A DNA stretch of 64,000 nucleotides from Pterois miles (Eukaryota; Chordata; Actinopteri; Perciformes; Scorpaenidae), in NCBI GenBank assembly GCA_947000775.1, contig CAMQGK010000008.1, positions 7,838,501 to 7,902,500 of the forward strand. The letters are read 5' to 3'. The translations under genes were made by a program, and so were the position numbers. The notes beneath the pieces are model-generated. The model saw only the letters and a list, made by a program, of their open reading frames with translations, made no database searches and was not told the DNA's origin. How positions within the stretch are numbered: position 1 is the stretch's first letter; each line of letters begins with the position of its first letter. Positions 1-13,200 of the stretch are shown here, one piece after another.

Positions 1-1739
1 TTTTCAGCCCAAAACAGACCAATTAACCTATTCAGTTTCTGTCTTAACTACGTCGAATTGGTCCATTTAAAAAGGTTAATGAAATGAGCAAATGGAATGA
101 AACTCTAGCCCCGAGAATGAGCAAAAAACTACTGAAAAAACACAAAGGATTTGAATCCAGTTACCACAGATTTAGTGTCATTAAGCAGTCTCAAACAATT
201 ACTATTGCTGTGATAGGCAGGTATAAAAATACAAAATGCTGAAACAGCCTTGCACAGAGTTGTTTTTTTTTCCCTTCCTCTCTTTCTTGTATCAATCTCT
301 TGTCTTTTTCAGCGTTTGGCTGAGTCAGACCTCCCACATAAAAGTGGCTTATTGTCAAAGTAAGAGGGGAGATATATGGTGGATAAGAGGGAGGTAGAAG
401 TAAAGACATAAATGGTGAAGGGATTTAGTCAGTATCAGCTCTCTGAAAGCAGCTTGAATCCCTTTCTCCCCTGCTGAAATGACTTCTTACACAGTGACCT
501 CACTCCTTCCTGCTCTCCTCTGAGGTCTTGATCCATGAAAATTAAAAGTTTTGGAGTTGGGGTCAAAGGTCAGCTACCTAACCAGCCACCACCTATGACA
601 CAGTCTTTCTCTTTCCCTGACAATGAAGGGGAAAACAAAACAAATGTAATCAGAGCATTGCTATTTTGGTGCTGCTAGATCTGAGTCATGAGCTAACAGG
701 CAACAGCTTCTATCCAAGTGGGCATTCGATACATTTCATTTTGAGTAACAGCTCATATCAAATTTGATAAGCATGGCGCATTGCCGCCTGAAATGGAGTG
801 CATAATCCTGTAAACAGGACACAGACAGAGAATTCTAGTTAATCAGCATGCCATGTCCTTTTCCAAGGTGCTTCCTGAACCTAAAAATACTATGCTACTA
901 ATACCTTACTTCAAAATCTCTCCATATATTGGTTATTGCACTTGAATGCTTATCAGTCCAGGACATTTAGCTTGTGGGCGTCGGCATGAACTGTATATGA
1001 GATGTGGGCGTATTAATGACATCTTACTTGTACAGTCTTTCAGTATGTCTGTGGTTGACAGATAAACTGAATGTGTAAATGAATATTAGCAGAATGAACC
1101 TGACCCAAGTGTCTGATTCACCAAAATCAGTCATAATCAGACACTGATGAAAACTGAATCATAACACAAATTCGTGTCAGTTCTGCCAAGAGTGGATGCC
1201 CTGCAGCGATGGTTGTAATAGCCCTACTTTAAAAATTCACGTCTGCTTTATTTACCTTACAATGACCAATATATCTAAGAAGAATGATACCAGTGTTATT
1301 CTCCCTTTATGTTATGTTATACGTTAGATATGGAGCTCAGTATCCTGACTTATGGGTCAGTCAGGCTAGCTGTACTCAGATATTATCATTTCAAAAACTT
1401 GATTCAGCTGCCTTAGACATAACAGTATTATATTGACATTCCCCGTGTAGATATAAATAGTTCATTGTAAGGTCACAAAAACACAAGTGCTTATTTTCAC
1501 GAAAGAAAACATACTTATTATATGCCATTTCTGCCAATAGATCCTCCTAAATGTCACACTAGTCCTTTGAGTGAACACTAACCAACCACCAAGGACCATC
1601 AGTCTTTGAACTGAGTATAAAGGTGAGATGCATACAGTATGTCTTAGTTTAGAGCATGGATGCCACCTTATTTATGGTATTTTAATACATGTATTTATAG
1701 CATATTGTACTTCAAGTGAGAGAAAACTAGATGAACTAG
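1..1739. other. upstream DNA, no gene seen
   Basis: AT-rich DNA with only short, unconvincing open frames on either strand. I see no exon with homology, no RNA gene and no clear repeat ends. It may contain distal regulatory DNA of mpdz, but nothing specific can be pointed to. Confidence 0.5.
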
Positions 1740-2095
1740 CATGGCAGACGCCTGTGATGGGAGACTTCACAGGCTTCAGACTGGGCCAATCACAGGTTGT
1801 TTCAGAAAGAGAGAGAGAGCGTATTGGCTGTGCTCCAGCTGGTGGGCGGTGCTTGGTATGTCCTCAGCTGATCTCAACATGGCTGCTGCGTCCCAAACGT
1901 TCCCATTTTACAGCTAAGCCATACACTACAATATGTTCCTAGAAACATCTGAAGCGAGAGATAGTCATTACAATAACAGAATATTGATTCATGTTTGATG
2001 AGCGCTGCCTAATTTGACCGTTTGATTGGAGTTTGCGGGTGATTGACAGCCGGGTCTCATAGAGGTTGTTTTGCTCCGGTCTGTGAAATCCTGCA
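1740..2095. repeat. probable dispersed teleost repeat
   Basis: The segment from the purine-rich GAGAGAGAGAGC run through the stretch near 2040 containing GATTGACAGC resembles a dispersed sequence I associate with fish genomes. I see no terminal repeats or target duplication, so the limits and family are uncertain. Confidence 0.35.
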
Positions 2096-2100
2096 GACAT

Positions 2101-2140
2101 TAGGAGGACACTGGAGGACATTGGAGGACACAGAGGGACA
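2101..2140. repeat. 10-bp tandem repeat, four units
   Basis: Four consecutive decamers of the form NNGGAGGACA (TAGGAGGACA, CTGGAGGACA, TTGGAGGACA, CAGAGGGACA) lie head to tail; the last is diverged. Confidence 0.8.
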
Positions 2141-2265
2141 GGATTTTTTTTTCAGATTACCTGTCTCATGCTCTATTATCAGGATATTGTGACTGTTTTA
2201 TAAAAATAACTTTTTAAAATCATACTCGCTCTAATTGCCCTATTAGAGCTTTAAAAGTGGGTTGT

Positions 2266-2285
2266 AAAAAAAAAAAAAAAAAAAA
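2266..2285. repeat. poly-A run
   Basis: Uninterrupted run of 20 A, possibly the tail of a decayed retroelement. Confidence 0.9.
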
Positions 2286-2606
2286 GATACACGAGGTAGA
2301 AAGGCACATATTTGGAAATGGTCAATTAGATTAGATTTATTAAACCTGATCTGATCAGTGCTACCATGGGGTCTAACACACTTATTTTACATTATACTGG
2401 TGACCACCAGTTATGTTCAGCATTCCCAGTTTAGGACAGGAATTGACAACCTCATTTATTTATTTCTTTTCTCCCTGAATGTAGCCTATCAAGTGGCTCT
2501 CTGGTATTGACACTGAAATATCTCAGATTATCAGTGTGCTATTACTTGACCACAGCTGTGACCCTGGAGCGGAGGAGCCAGGCCTAATACCTCAGTCCTA
2601 GGCCGA

Positions 2607-2620
2607 CCAGCAAGTGGCGC
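2607..2620. promoter_or_regulatory. CTCF-like motif
   Basis: CCAGCAAGTGGCGC matches the known CTCF core consensus CCASYAGRKGGCRS at 13 of 14 positions. It lies just upstream of the presumed first exon. Binding is inferred only. Confidence 0.4.
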
Positions 2621-2639
2621 TTCAGCCCCAGCAGCTCAA

Positions 2640-2800
2640 CTCTGGGGGCCGCTATCGCTGAAAATGTCCATAGAGGATCGAGTTACACTACGCCCCATCT
2701 TTAAGCCCCAGTCAGTCAGCGGCAGTGCGCCGTTAGCCGCAGCACAACACGGGACAGGGCAGGATACTGACCGCCGGGAAACGAAACGCTCCACATTCAT
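2640..2800 (+). other. mpdz: probable non-coding exon 1 (5' UTR)
   Basis: The 3' edge is set by the donor ACATTCAT|GTAAGT at 2800/2801; the 5' edge is a guess. Joined to exon 2 at 5789, it would carry an upstream ORF. Its ATG is at 2664, it reads 45 codons in this exon, and across the junction it continues as Met-Pro-stop, ending upstream of the mpdz start. Human MPDZ also has a non-coding first exon. Transcript data are needed. Confidence 0.4.
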
Positions 2801-5788
2801 GTAAGTGACTATTTTCTGACCAAGTTCCACGCGAGGAAATGTCACTGAAGGAATAAAGAAACTTTAGCCTCGGTAAGAGTCGCCTTTGTTAGCTACCTTG
2901 TTGCTAATGAGATGAAAATATCTGAGACGTCTGTCGTCGCGACCCATCGCTCAGCAAGAAACACTGGATTTAAGCTGACTGTAGTGACTGTTTTCTTGTA
3001 TAAAGTATATTTTGTGGATAGTAAACAGCCACCACGGGCTTTTAATCGGCCCAAAGCAGCGATACTGTGCAACTTCTGTGCCGTCTGTCTCCCTCTCGGA
3101 AGCCTGTTGCTCCATGGATGAGATGGGAGAGAAGGAGGAGGAGGAGTTGAGAAAAGCGGATTGCCCCAAGTGCCTCGGCGACTTTATTCAAAATACTAGC
3201 TGGATTCACCGGCAATACGCACACTTTTATTACTGCAAACGCTTTATTAAAATAAACAGGTGTTAAACTGGGACGTGCTCGTACGACACTGCCTATTATT
3301 TTGGAGAAAAGCCGCACGGTGAAATGACAACCCGTTATTATTGCTATTTGTGGTCACGGCAAAGCTCACGCATGACTTCACCGACGATTATTCCCGGAGG
3401 CAAATGGCACCTTAAAGCTGCCGTGTTTTGGGTTGAAGTCCACTGTGTAACAGCAGCTAACGAGTTTCTCAGGCCTTCTGTGAATCATTACAAGCCACTG
3501 GATATGTGCAACCTAAATAGTGAACCACAATATGAACCATATAACTCTATTGCATTTGAACGGACACTGCTACATGTCCCTGAACGCAACACCTATAACT
3601 ATTATAGCGATATTATTGTAATGGCACAAGAAAACATTACTGAATCAACCCACTACTGGGCTGCCTACACAGACAAACGACCAAAGACCAAGATAGATAA
3701 AATAAACCCAATAATTTACAGGCCACGTGCTGTATTTAAAAAGCTCATTTGACAGAAACATTGGATGAAGCAAATGAAATAAACATAAACAAACCAATGC
3801 TGTGGTGATCCTGTAGCTATTTTAAGAGTCTATACGGGGCTTTTAATTGTCTTACCAATCTCCTGTAATTGTGTAACGTCTCCCTGTCATGCTAACATGT
3901 CAAAAACCACTAACATCTGAAGTCAAGTGTCACCTTCCTAAAATGGGAGTTGACAGCATGAGTCAAATACGAAACACATAGCTACTTTCATGTTATTATT
4001 ACGTTTTAAAGGCGTGTCAAAGCTTTCATAGGCTTTATTTACACAGTAGGCCTATGATTCTTCTCTGATTCAAGCATGTGACAAATACATGCACCACATG
4101 TAATTTAACATGCTGTAAATACTCTAGGACTACATACTGTGATAGACAAACAGAGTTATATAGAGTTATGATGGGTCCTGAAAGAATGAGGCCCTTGATT
4201 ATATCTGAAAGGACCAACATGTAATATACAGTATTTACTGTAATAAATCAGAAAACAACCATGATATGTCACCAGAGATTAAGGAAACATGCTAAAATGA
4301 AATACTGCCTTCCTTGACAACAATGCTATGTTCTCCTCTGAAATTTCCCATCCGGTCCGGAGCGTCCGTTTTTGTTCTGGCCTGTGTGGTCCCGTCCACT
4401 GCCCATTTCAACAGCTCATTGCCACATTATGAAACAAACTGGCACACAAACACAGCCTTCTACAGCCATGGAAGCAAGCTAACAAACCGGATCAACAGAG
4501 ATCATATTAACGTTACATTCCACCCACAGACATCTCTGTGTGGTCCGTGTGCAGCTGGGTTATCAATGCAGCGAGTGTTTAAGAGACACAGCTGCTGCAG
4601 GTGACTACTGCTGCTGATCAGTCACAGCCTATGAGTGGACGGGCCACAGCCTCAGTGTTTTTAATTTGGACAGCAGTACCCATTTTAAAATGCCAGCTGA
4701 TAATACTACATATTGTTCCTTTAATATATATTTGAGCCAAGGAGCACAGCAAGTAAAAAGTCCATGAAAACATTGATTTTAAAACTACAAAAATGCTGAA
4801 ATGATGACGTAGAGCTGCAAAAATTAATCTGTGACTATTTTGATAATTGCTAATTTGTTTTTGTTTTGTTCAAGCAAAAATGCCAAATATTTGCTGGTTC
4901 CAGCATCTCACTTTTTCTTTGTTTTTCTTTCTCTAACACTCAAGTCGACTAATTGATTACTTGATTTAATTGATACATCTGTAAAACAGAGTTTTTCCAC
5001 AAAACACAAAAGCAACATTTGAAATCTTGAGATTGCCAGAGATGTGCTGATAAGTTTTTTGGAAGTAAGTAATTCAGAATGAAGAACCATAAAAACTGAC
5101 TAATCGACTAAAGAAGCCGGTTTGTTGACTAATCGATTGGGGGGCAGCTCTACTATTTTCTGACCTTTTCTAGAAGGAACAATTAGTTGATTCATTGAGA
5201 ATATAATTTCCAGATTAATATATAATAAAAATATAATTGTTGCAGCCCTATTATGACACAAGCAGGGTCTTACACTAGTTTTAAAATAAGAGTTAAGACT
5301 GTTTGCCTGGATATTGAATGCATAATCATATTTAATGCTGGCTGCAGATGCGTGTATTACAAAACTACTGGCAAAGTGTACTGAATGGATGGTCAGAGAA
5401 TACACATTACCAGGTGTTAATCCATCAATAAGAGCATTAGTTAAATATAACATAACTAACAACCTACAGTAGATGTGTTCAAACTGACACTCTGCACCAC
5501 TGCACTGGGGACTCAGTAAATAGCCTGCAGTTCTTCAGCACAATGGTTACTGTGTGATGTTGTGGTGAGGCCTTCTTAAGAGATAAATATGGCCCTGATG
5601 AAATGGAAATAAATCCATTTTCTCTTTCATGTTGACCTTTCAAACAGAGAGGTTTTAAGAAGTTGGGTTCAGAGGAGAGTGAGCCTTTCCAGCTCCTACT
5701 TCCTGTTTGGATCAAATTTGTTGTGCCCTGATATCCAGTTCTCTGGTTGTTAAGAAAAAGACATAACACATGTTGTTGCTCATTGCAG
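2801..5788 (+). other. mpdz: intron 1
   Basis: About 3 kb. The first 650 bp remain fairly CpG-rich. An open frame of 142 codons at 3324-3752 has no recognisable similarity and is probably chance. A hAT-like element lies at 4810-5250. Nothing else coding is visible. Confidence 0.5.
4810..5250. mobile_element. non-autonomous hAT-like element, family B
   Basis: The ends are inverted repeats: TAGAGCTGCAAAAATT at the left, and AATTGTTGCAGCCCTA at the right (reverse complement TAGGGCTGCAACAATT). The flanking octamers TGATGACG and TTATGACA agree at 6 of 8 positions, suggesting a decayed 8-bp target duplication as made by hAT transposases. The interior contains GTCGACTAATTGATTA-like sequence shared with 49985-50240. 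There is no transposase frame. Confidence 0.6.
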
Positions 5789-5874
5789 GCCTTGAAAAAG
5801 GGAAGACTTTGAATTTGCTGTTAATGGGGAGAAATCACATTCATCTGGAGTTCTAAAAATGATAGAAACAATGG
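5789..5874 (+). CDS. mpdz: mpdz exon 2 (start codon at 5859)
   Basis: Acceptor CTCATTGCAG|GCC, donor ATGG|GTAAGT. Coding is only 5859-5874 (MIETM plus the first base of codon 6); 5789-5858 is 5' UTR. The start has A at -3, and the encoded start joins in frame to DTQRALQAVERLQ, as human MPDZ starts a few residues before its L27. A second in-frame ATG at 5871 could also serve. Confidence 0.85.
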
Positions 5875-8800
5875 GTAAGTCATCCTTTTTCTCCTGTTTT
5901 GTCTTATGGCAGCCAGATACAACTAATTGAGTGAGCGTATTACTAATTTTTATTGAAAATGTACAATTAAAAAGTTTTAAGATGGTGTGTATGGCTATGT
6001 ATCCGTTGCATCTATCAAATGTTCCTTTATTTCCTTCCTCTCATCTCTTTAGTGTCCCCAATACCAAATAAAAAGTTGAATTAATACTATCATAATAAAC
6101 AAGACAAAACATGAACTATTGCCTCTGCACACTCAGTCTTTTTTTTTTTAATTTTTAATCCCCATATCTAAAATGAGTGTTTTTTTGCAGAGGGGTTTGG
6201 TCTAGTCGGTTGGGTGTCCGTCTTCTGTTGGCTTCCGCATCCGTATTTGGCTCCCGCTGTGAGTTTCTCTCAACCAGTGTAAGAGGCACTGGATTGAGTT
6301 CAAGGCGTGGGGACTGCCAATGGTGCCATATCTGATAGTGTTGCCACATACTTGATTGTTTGTTTGTCCCCATAGAGATTTATGTGTCCAACTGTCAAGC
6401 GCGGAGCCAAATTGGTGCTGCCAGCTTCCTTCTTTAAAGCCGCAATCTGTGGTCACTCTCAAGACTGGCATGTTGACCATGTGCTTTTGTGCTCCCAACA
6501 GTAATGTGCAGGTTGGGGCAACAGGACATTATGCACTAGTCTTAAATCATTTCAATTTCTGTTTTACCTGATACTTAAAGAAACTGTAGTTGGGGGTACA
6601 GAATTCAATATTGAATGGGATTTTTTTTTTTTAAATTAATCAAAGGAGGACCACATTTTTGACAATATTAATAGCATCATCATTATGCTGTGGTCCAGGA
6701 CCACTGGTGGGACTGCTCATTATGCTCACCGAGGTGGGGCAATGAAAATGATACACTTACCTGCATAGGACCAGTGGCAAGCAGAAAAAAAAAACCTGCT
6801 GAGACCCCGGTGTTATTGGCTTGTTTACAACGTTTGTTCAAACAACAAAGCTTCTAAGTGCAAAAAGTGCTCTGGACCTTGTGCACGCCCTATTAGGTGT
6901 TAGTCACAGTTGGCAGGCTTCGGAAATTGCTTTATTTTTGCCCAGATGACGTTGGGCTGGCTCATCCTCACTAACAAGCCACTCTGGAGTTGCTCGATTG
7001 TGGGGCTTATGCAAGGTCCAGCAAGCAAATGGAGGAGGGTCTGCTTCCTTTATCTTTTCCTCCTGATACCCATTCAATGCTCCTGTGCAACCCACCATTG
7101 ACCCTAAGGCAAAAAAGGAAATATTGCTATTCTGAAGACAAACAATTGCTTTCCTTTGGTGCAAACCAATGCTTTTGCTGTCCTCTATGCTTATTTACAT
7201 CATTGTAAACATAAAGAAATATGGCAGTATGGTATTATGTATATGTATTTTAAAAAGGTCATCATTAAAAGTAAAATTAAATATTTAAATGAATAAAAGC
7301 AGCCATGTCCAAACACCCTTCCCTGTCTCTCACTATCTCTGCCTATGCACTGATAAAGCCTCTGTCCTCATCACCCGTCTCCACCTCTGTCTCTCCTACG
7401 CCTGCTTCTCTCCGCATCCACTCCTCGACTCCGGCCGGTGCTGTCACTTAAATATGTGACGACTTGCAGATACTCAGCGTGCTTTGCAGGCGGTGGAGCG
7501 TCTCCAGGCCAAGCTAAAGGAGCGGGGGGAGGTGCCCACTGAAGAGAAGCTCAGCCTGCTTAAATCTGTGCTCCAGAGCCCCCTCTTCCACCAGATTCTG
7601 GCCTTACAGAAGTCCGTCCATCACCTCAGAGATCAGGTAAACTGAAAATGACTTCATTTGTACCTAGTTTTAAAGATGCTATTGATAAAATTCAGCCACT
7701 AGATGTCACATTCTCCTTCCCCCGTCCCATTGCACTTACTTCAAGTCGTTGCCAGGCACTTAATGGCAATCTCAGCCATTTATATGTTTTTTCCGCACTA
7801 ACTGATAACACAGAGATACCACGTGATACCAACGTCATTTACTACTGGCTCACAAGCCTTGTTAGAAGTGGGCACCAAGCGTCAGGTATCTTCCATAAAG
7901 ATAAACAAAACATTCATTTTAGACCCGCCAATATTTTTAAAAATATTAATTCACCATTTTTTTTTTTTAGGAAAAACTATACTTTTATTTAGCGCCTTTC
8001 TAAGGGCTCTATGTATGTTTTTTTTTTTTTTAGTATCCATCTACATAAAAATTTTATAATAATTTTACTATTTACATGTAAACAATGCAGTATTTATTAT
8101 TAGAAGCCTAACCAGGCCTGTGAGGCTGTGAACATGTTCGGTAAAGTCACAATGCTGAGTACAAATGAGTGATTCAGGGTTCCCAGGGTGCTATAAGGCC
8201 CCATGGAAGGTCATTAAGAAGTTACAAGGTAATGGTCAATTAGAGCTCTGCATTATTAATATATGACTATAAACTGTCAAAATGCCAGATGGCAGCATTA
8301 CAGTTTGTTTGCACAGATGTAATATAAACAGAAGTTGTCATGTTGGATGGGAAATAAGAGCTAATTTGTCTATTTTTATTATCATGATGTTAGATGACAT
8401 GGGGCTGAGGCATGGGTGATATAAAGTGACAGTCAAAGGTCTTGTGTTAGTGTACAGAACGCCCATAGTTAGCTATGGTGATATTTTGATTTTGAGGCAT
8501 TAAATAGTCTTTAGGACTCACCCAGACAAACACTGGAAGCAATATTCCAAACACTGCATTTGCATAGGTTATAGTGGATTCTAATATTAAAGGTAGGACT
8601 GTCAATTGGCACAAATATTTCAACATAATTAACTGCATAATTGTCCATAGTTAATTCTGATTAATTCTAAATTAATCACACATTTTTTTGAGCTCCTCAA
8701 AATGTACCTTAAAGGGAGATTTGTCAAGTATGTAATACTCTTATCAACATGGGAGTGGGCAAATATGCTGCTTTCCGCAAATGTATGTATATATTTATTA

Positions 8801-10160
8801 TTGCGAATCAATTAACACACAAAATGACAAATATTGTCCAGAAACCCTCACTGCATTTAACATTTAAAAATGTGCAAATCATAACATGGCAAACTCAAGT
8901 CCAGCAGGTAACAACAGCTGTCAGAGTGTCAGTGTGCTGACTTGACTATAACTTGCCAAAAACTGCATGTGATTATCATAAAGTGTCTGTATGTCTGTAA
9001 AGGGGAGACTGGTGGGCACCCATAGAACCCATTTTCATTCACATATCTTGAGGAGAGGACCCCTTTGAAAATGGCCATGACAGTTTTTCTGTGTCATAAG
9101 TTAGCGTGAATTTGGAGGGTTATTTAGCTTCCTTTCTGACAAGCTAGATGACATAGTTGGTACCAATGGATTCTGTAGGTTTTCTCATTTCATATGATCA
9201 GTTGCATTAATGCATTAATGAAATTAGTGGCATTAAAACAAATTTGCTATAACATGTTATTATCGCATTAACTTTGACAGCCCTAATTTGTGTAGGTTAC
9301 AATACATCTGAAAACAATACTAGCATGTCCTCATGTGCACTGAAAGAGTTTAAGTGATTCCAATGTGGACGACAGGGGACAAAATCCTCTGTCGTTCTGT
9401 GCACAAATGCATTCCAAAGTTCAGCTGAAGCTAATATGAGTCTTCAGCGGTCCTGAGAAGATACCGACTGCTGAAGGCTCATATTAGCTTCAGCTGAACT
9501 TTAGAATACAGTTTTGCACAGGACGAGAACTGTGTGGAATCATGTTAGGAAGGAAAACAGCTGGTATGGACAAGTGAAACAACTGTAGTGAGCAATAATG
9601 CTTTTAATGGCCATATTGGGATGTAAGTCATTTTTTTTTTTGTCAATGATTACATGATAACCATAACAACAAGAGGAAGAAGGTAAAACTGAAACTCCTG
9701 CATTACCTGTATGAAATATCCTCCACATTTGCTACTGCTTTTTCTTCCCTGTTTCCTAGGTGACCTCACTGATTCTGTTTTTGGCTCCCACACCCCCCCC
9801 AACCCTTTAAATACCCATTCCCAATAGTGTTGCTGCTATGGCCAAATTGCTGTCAGGGGTTCATACGAGCCAGATATAATATGGGTACATGAGCAGAGAT
9901 AGTTGGTCTAAGTCAGGAACTGTTTTCTCAAGCTGATTCTCTCCGTTGAGAATAGAGCATTTGAGTGGAAGGAAAGAACTCTTAAGTCACAGTGGAAAGG
10001 GGCCAGGGTAAGCGTTTGAGAAATAGAGACGAAAATATGTGAGCTATGCAATGGGAGGCAGGGATGCTAGAGCTTTTTACCCCTTGTGGAATTTAGATTA
10101 CAAAAGCTGCTGGCATTTTTGTGTGCTGGCGATTTAGCTTATTTCAAAAGAGATACATTC

Positions 10161-10205
<45 letters not shown>

Positions 10206-13200
10206 ATGCACAAGTTTGTTTTACTAAGCAAAATTTATCAAGCAGCCATTCATCATGAATTCCCTTCAGATCATGAAACGGGCCCATTCCACGTTGTAAA
10301 AACGGTATTTCAGAAACTACAACAAGTCAGTGTTGTGTTTTTATAGAGCTTCCTAAGCTAACTGCACTTGTTTGGCCCCTTTAAGCAGAGCCAATTTGGA
10401 GAGAGGGTGCATTCTGTGTTTTGTTGGGAGACAAGAGCCAGACACATAAACACAAACACTGTTCGTCTTCTGGCTCTGCTAGTTAGGCCTTGCACAGCCC
10501 GCGTCGCTATGGCGACAAGGCCCTACTCTCCAATGAGAACGAGGCCGCTATGTGAAGTGGGGCAGAAACAATTTCTTAAATGTGCAAGAACCAAACTGGA
10601 ACTTTAATCCTCTTAGCCAGGCCCCAGCTAACAAAGCTCATGCATGAGGGCAGCAACTTAGCGGCATGCTATGCTAAGTTAGCCCAGCCCATAGGGTTTT
10701 TGTTTGCAGTGTGCAGCACTAATGTCTCCTGTCCAATAGAGTTGTGATTCTCAGGACTAATCTGGGGCTGCATTTAGAGGAGGCATACCTTATGGTGCAT
10801 GTTTCCAAAGCTGAAAGTTGTGCAGTCAACTTCCCAAAAATGCAAATGCACAAGTTCACAAGGACAGCTTTAGCTTAGCAATGCCATATGCCAAATGGAG
10901 TGTTTATGAAATTATTGCTGTGCGTTATGTCCGTCCTTTTAAATCCAATTCAGATGGTCATAAACATTATGCCCTTTGGTGATAATGAAATCGGGAAAAC
11001 ACTGTTTTATGTAGTTGTCTCCTTCGTGTAATTCATCTGTCACACAAGTAAAGTCATTGCAGTAATTAAAACCCAAGCATAGAAAGGCATCCAGATGGCC
11101 AGTGATGCCCCCCCCCCCACCATGGTAGAAATATTGTATTTGGAGTCTAGTCATTGTTGGAACATCAGCTAAGAGCCATTATACCCTGAAGGATTAGGCT
11201 GCCATAGATCCAGCTAATCATGGTGGGATAACAAACTATCTGGCAACCCAGTGGTTGCAGACACCCAGACAGTCTTGAGGGTTTTGGTGTCTAAAATTAA
11301 ACTACATGTTTATGTCCACAATAGGAATGAGTCATGATGTTTTTTGTTTGAACTTGTAGTTGTCTTTGCTTTGATTATCGCTAGTAACTGCTGCTCTCTG
11401 CAGGAACATTTTGCAGAAATTCAACATTGTTATGTAGCTTTAAACTGGAAACTTAACAGACAACATCAAATTTCTATTTAGGTATTTAGTAGGGATAGGG
11501 GTCAAAAAATTGTACAGTATTGTATCTCAATGTTTTGCTTGGCAATATTGTTATTGATACAAGGGTGTTGAGTATTGATCTTTTATTATATAAACTATTG
11601 ATCACTTAACACTCTGATGGCTGCTATTCTGTATTTCAGACATTGTAGCGGGCTCAGTTCTAGAGCAAGAGTGAGGCTACTGGTATCATATAAAACTAGA
11701 AAACCTAAGGGATCCACTGGCACCAACTAACGCTAAACAACCCTCCAACCCTGCGCTAAATTTTGGTGTTGGAAAAACTGGCATGGGCATTTTCAAAAGG
11801 GTCCCTTGACCTCTGACCTCAAGATATGTGAATGAAAACTGAGATGAAAAAGTGAAAATTGTATCTTATTAGATAAAACAGATGCTGACAAATGTTGAAA
11901 AAAGATAATTAATCGCAGTATATCACAGTATAGTTTCTCACAAAATGTTTAAAATTGCAGTAAAATCGTATCGTAACTTAAGTAGCATGATAATATTGTA
12001 TTGTGGGACCTCTGGTGATTCCCTCCCCTCGTATTTAGCTGAAAATGCATATCAGAATAATCCGTCAATGCAACAGCTGTGGTTTCCAGCATCACTCACT
12101 ACGTTTATTTCTTTGTTTTTCCAGGGGAGTGTCCCAGCGTCACGTGGGAGTGACCTCAGCGATCACGTAGCAGCAGTCAAGCCCAATGGCGGTCATGTTT
12201 CCTACTCGGACACATCAGCTTCTACGATCATCAATGGCAAAACATCATCTGAAGAATTTGAACATCTTATTCACACCATGGCGCAGGTATAGACAACTGT
12301 AAAGCCAAAGCAGTCATTGTGCTGGTTGTACACTGCTTGTCAAATTGAATGTCAGTGTAATAACATAAGCTAATATGTGACATAATGCTGCTAGCCTGTT
12401 GTTGAGTTCGCAGTAGATTACCCTGATTAGGTCTTTCTTAACTCAAACCAAATATTCAAAGACAAGAACTACAGGCTGTACACTGCCTTCTTTTCTCTTG
12501 AGGCACTTCAAATAGACTTCTAAAGGCTGTCGGCTCCTTTGATGCGATAGTGAATCAGCACAGGGCCAAATTGTACATATGTGTGTGTATGAACTAGGGG
12601 CGCTATGTGACACACGTGGACCTGCAAAAGCCAGTGTCAGGAGGTCTTGGCTTCAGCGTGGTGGGCCTAAAGAGTGAGAACCGCGGAGAGCTCGGCATCT
12701 TCATCCAGGAAATTCAACCAGGAAGTGTGGCTCACTGGTATGTAAGAATCAACATGCTATCCTATCATAAGACCGACCCAAACGTTATCATAACAAAGTC
12801 AAACATTCCAGAAAGTTTTTGCAAACATTTGGCCAAATTTGAGAAGTCCATACTGTGTCCCTCTCATTATGACACTCCATCCTTCTGTCCCCTCCAGCGA
12901 TGGGAAGCTCAAAGAAGCCGACCAGATCTTAGCTATCAACGGCCAGCTCCTGGACCAGACAGTGAGCCACCAGCAGGCTATAGGCATCCTGCAGAGTGCT
13001 TCGGAGAGGGTGCAGCTCACGGTGGCGAGAGGACCAATACCTCAGCTGGCCAGTCCTGCAGTGTCCCGCACGCCCTCTGCGGCCAGTACACTGTCAGCCA
13101 ACTCCAGCGCGGTACGGACACATTCCCACACTAATGTCACGTATGAAAACTTGCACTTGCATGCCCACTTTTGAGAAGAAGAATTGTGCAAAAGGATCTC

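Larger units (their letters stand above)
2540..2960 (+). promoter_or_regulatory. mpdz: probable CpG-rich promoter region of mpdz
   Basis: This stretch is clearly GC- and CpG-richer than its surroundings, with no obvious TATA box. It precedes and includes a strong splice donor at 2801, and the first coding exon lies about 3 kb downstream. That layout fits a CpG-type promoter with a non-coding first exon. The transcription start cannot be fixed from sequence. Confidence 0.5.
7637..12124 (+). other. mpdz: intron 3, repeat-rich
   Basis: The largest intron, 4.5 kb. It contains a hAT-like element (8594-9285), a foldback element (9391-9527), a TG microsatellite (10164-10202), a C run at about 11107-11118 and a nested pair of repeats (11485-12020). 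I see no additional exon. Confidence 0.6.

Noticed and set aside
3324..3752. 142-codon open frame on the + strand in intron 1
   Set aside because: No similarity that I recognise, no acceptor/donor pair fitting the mpdz frame, and composition like non-coding DNA. Kept only as a note in intron 1.
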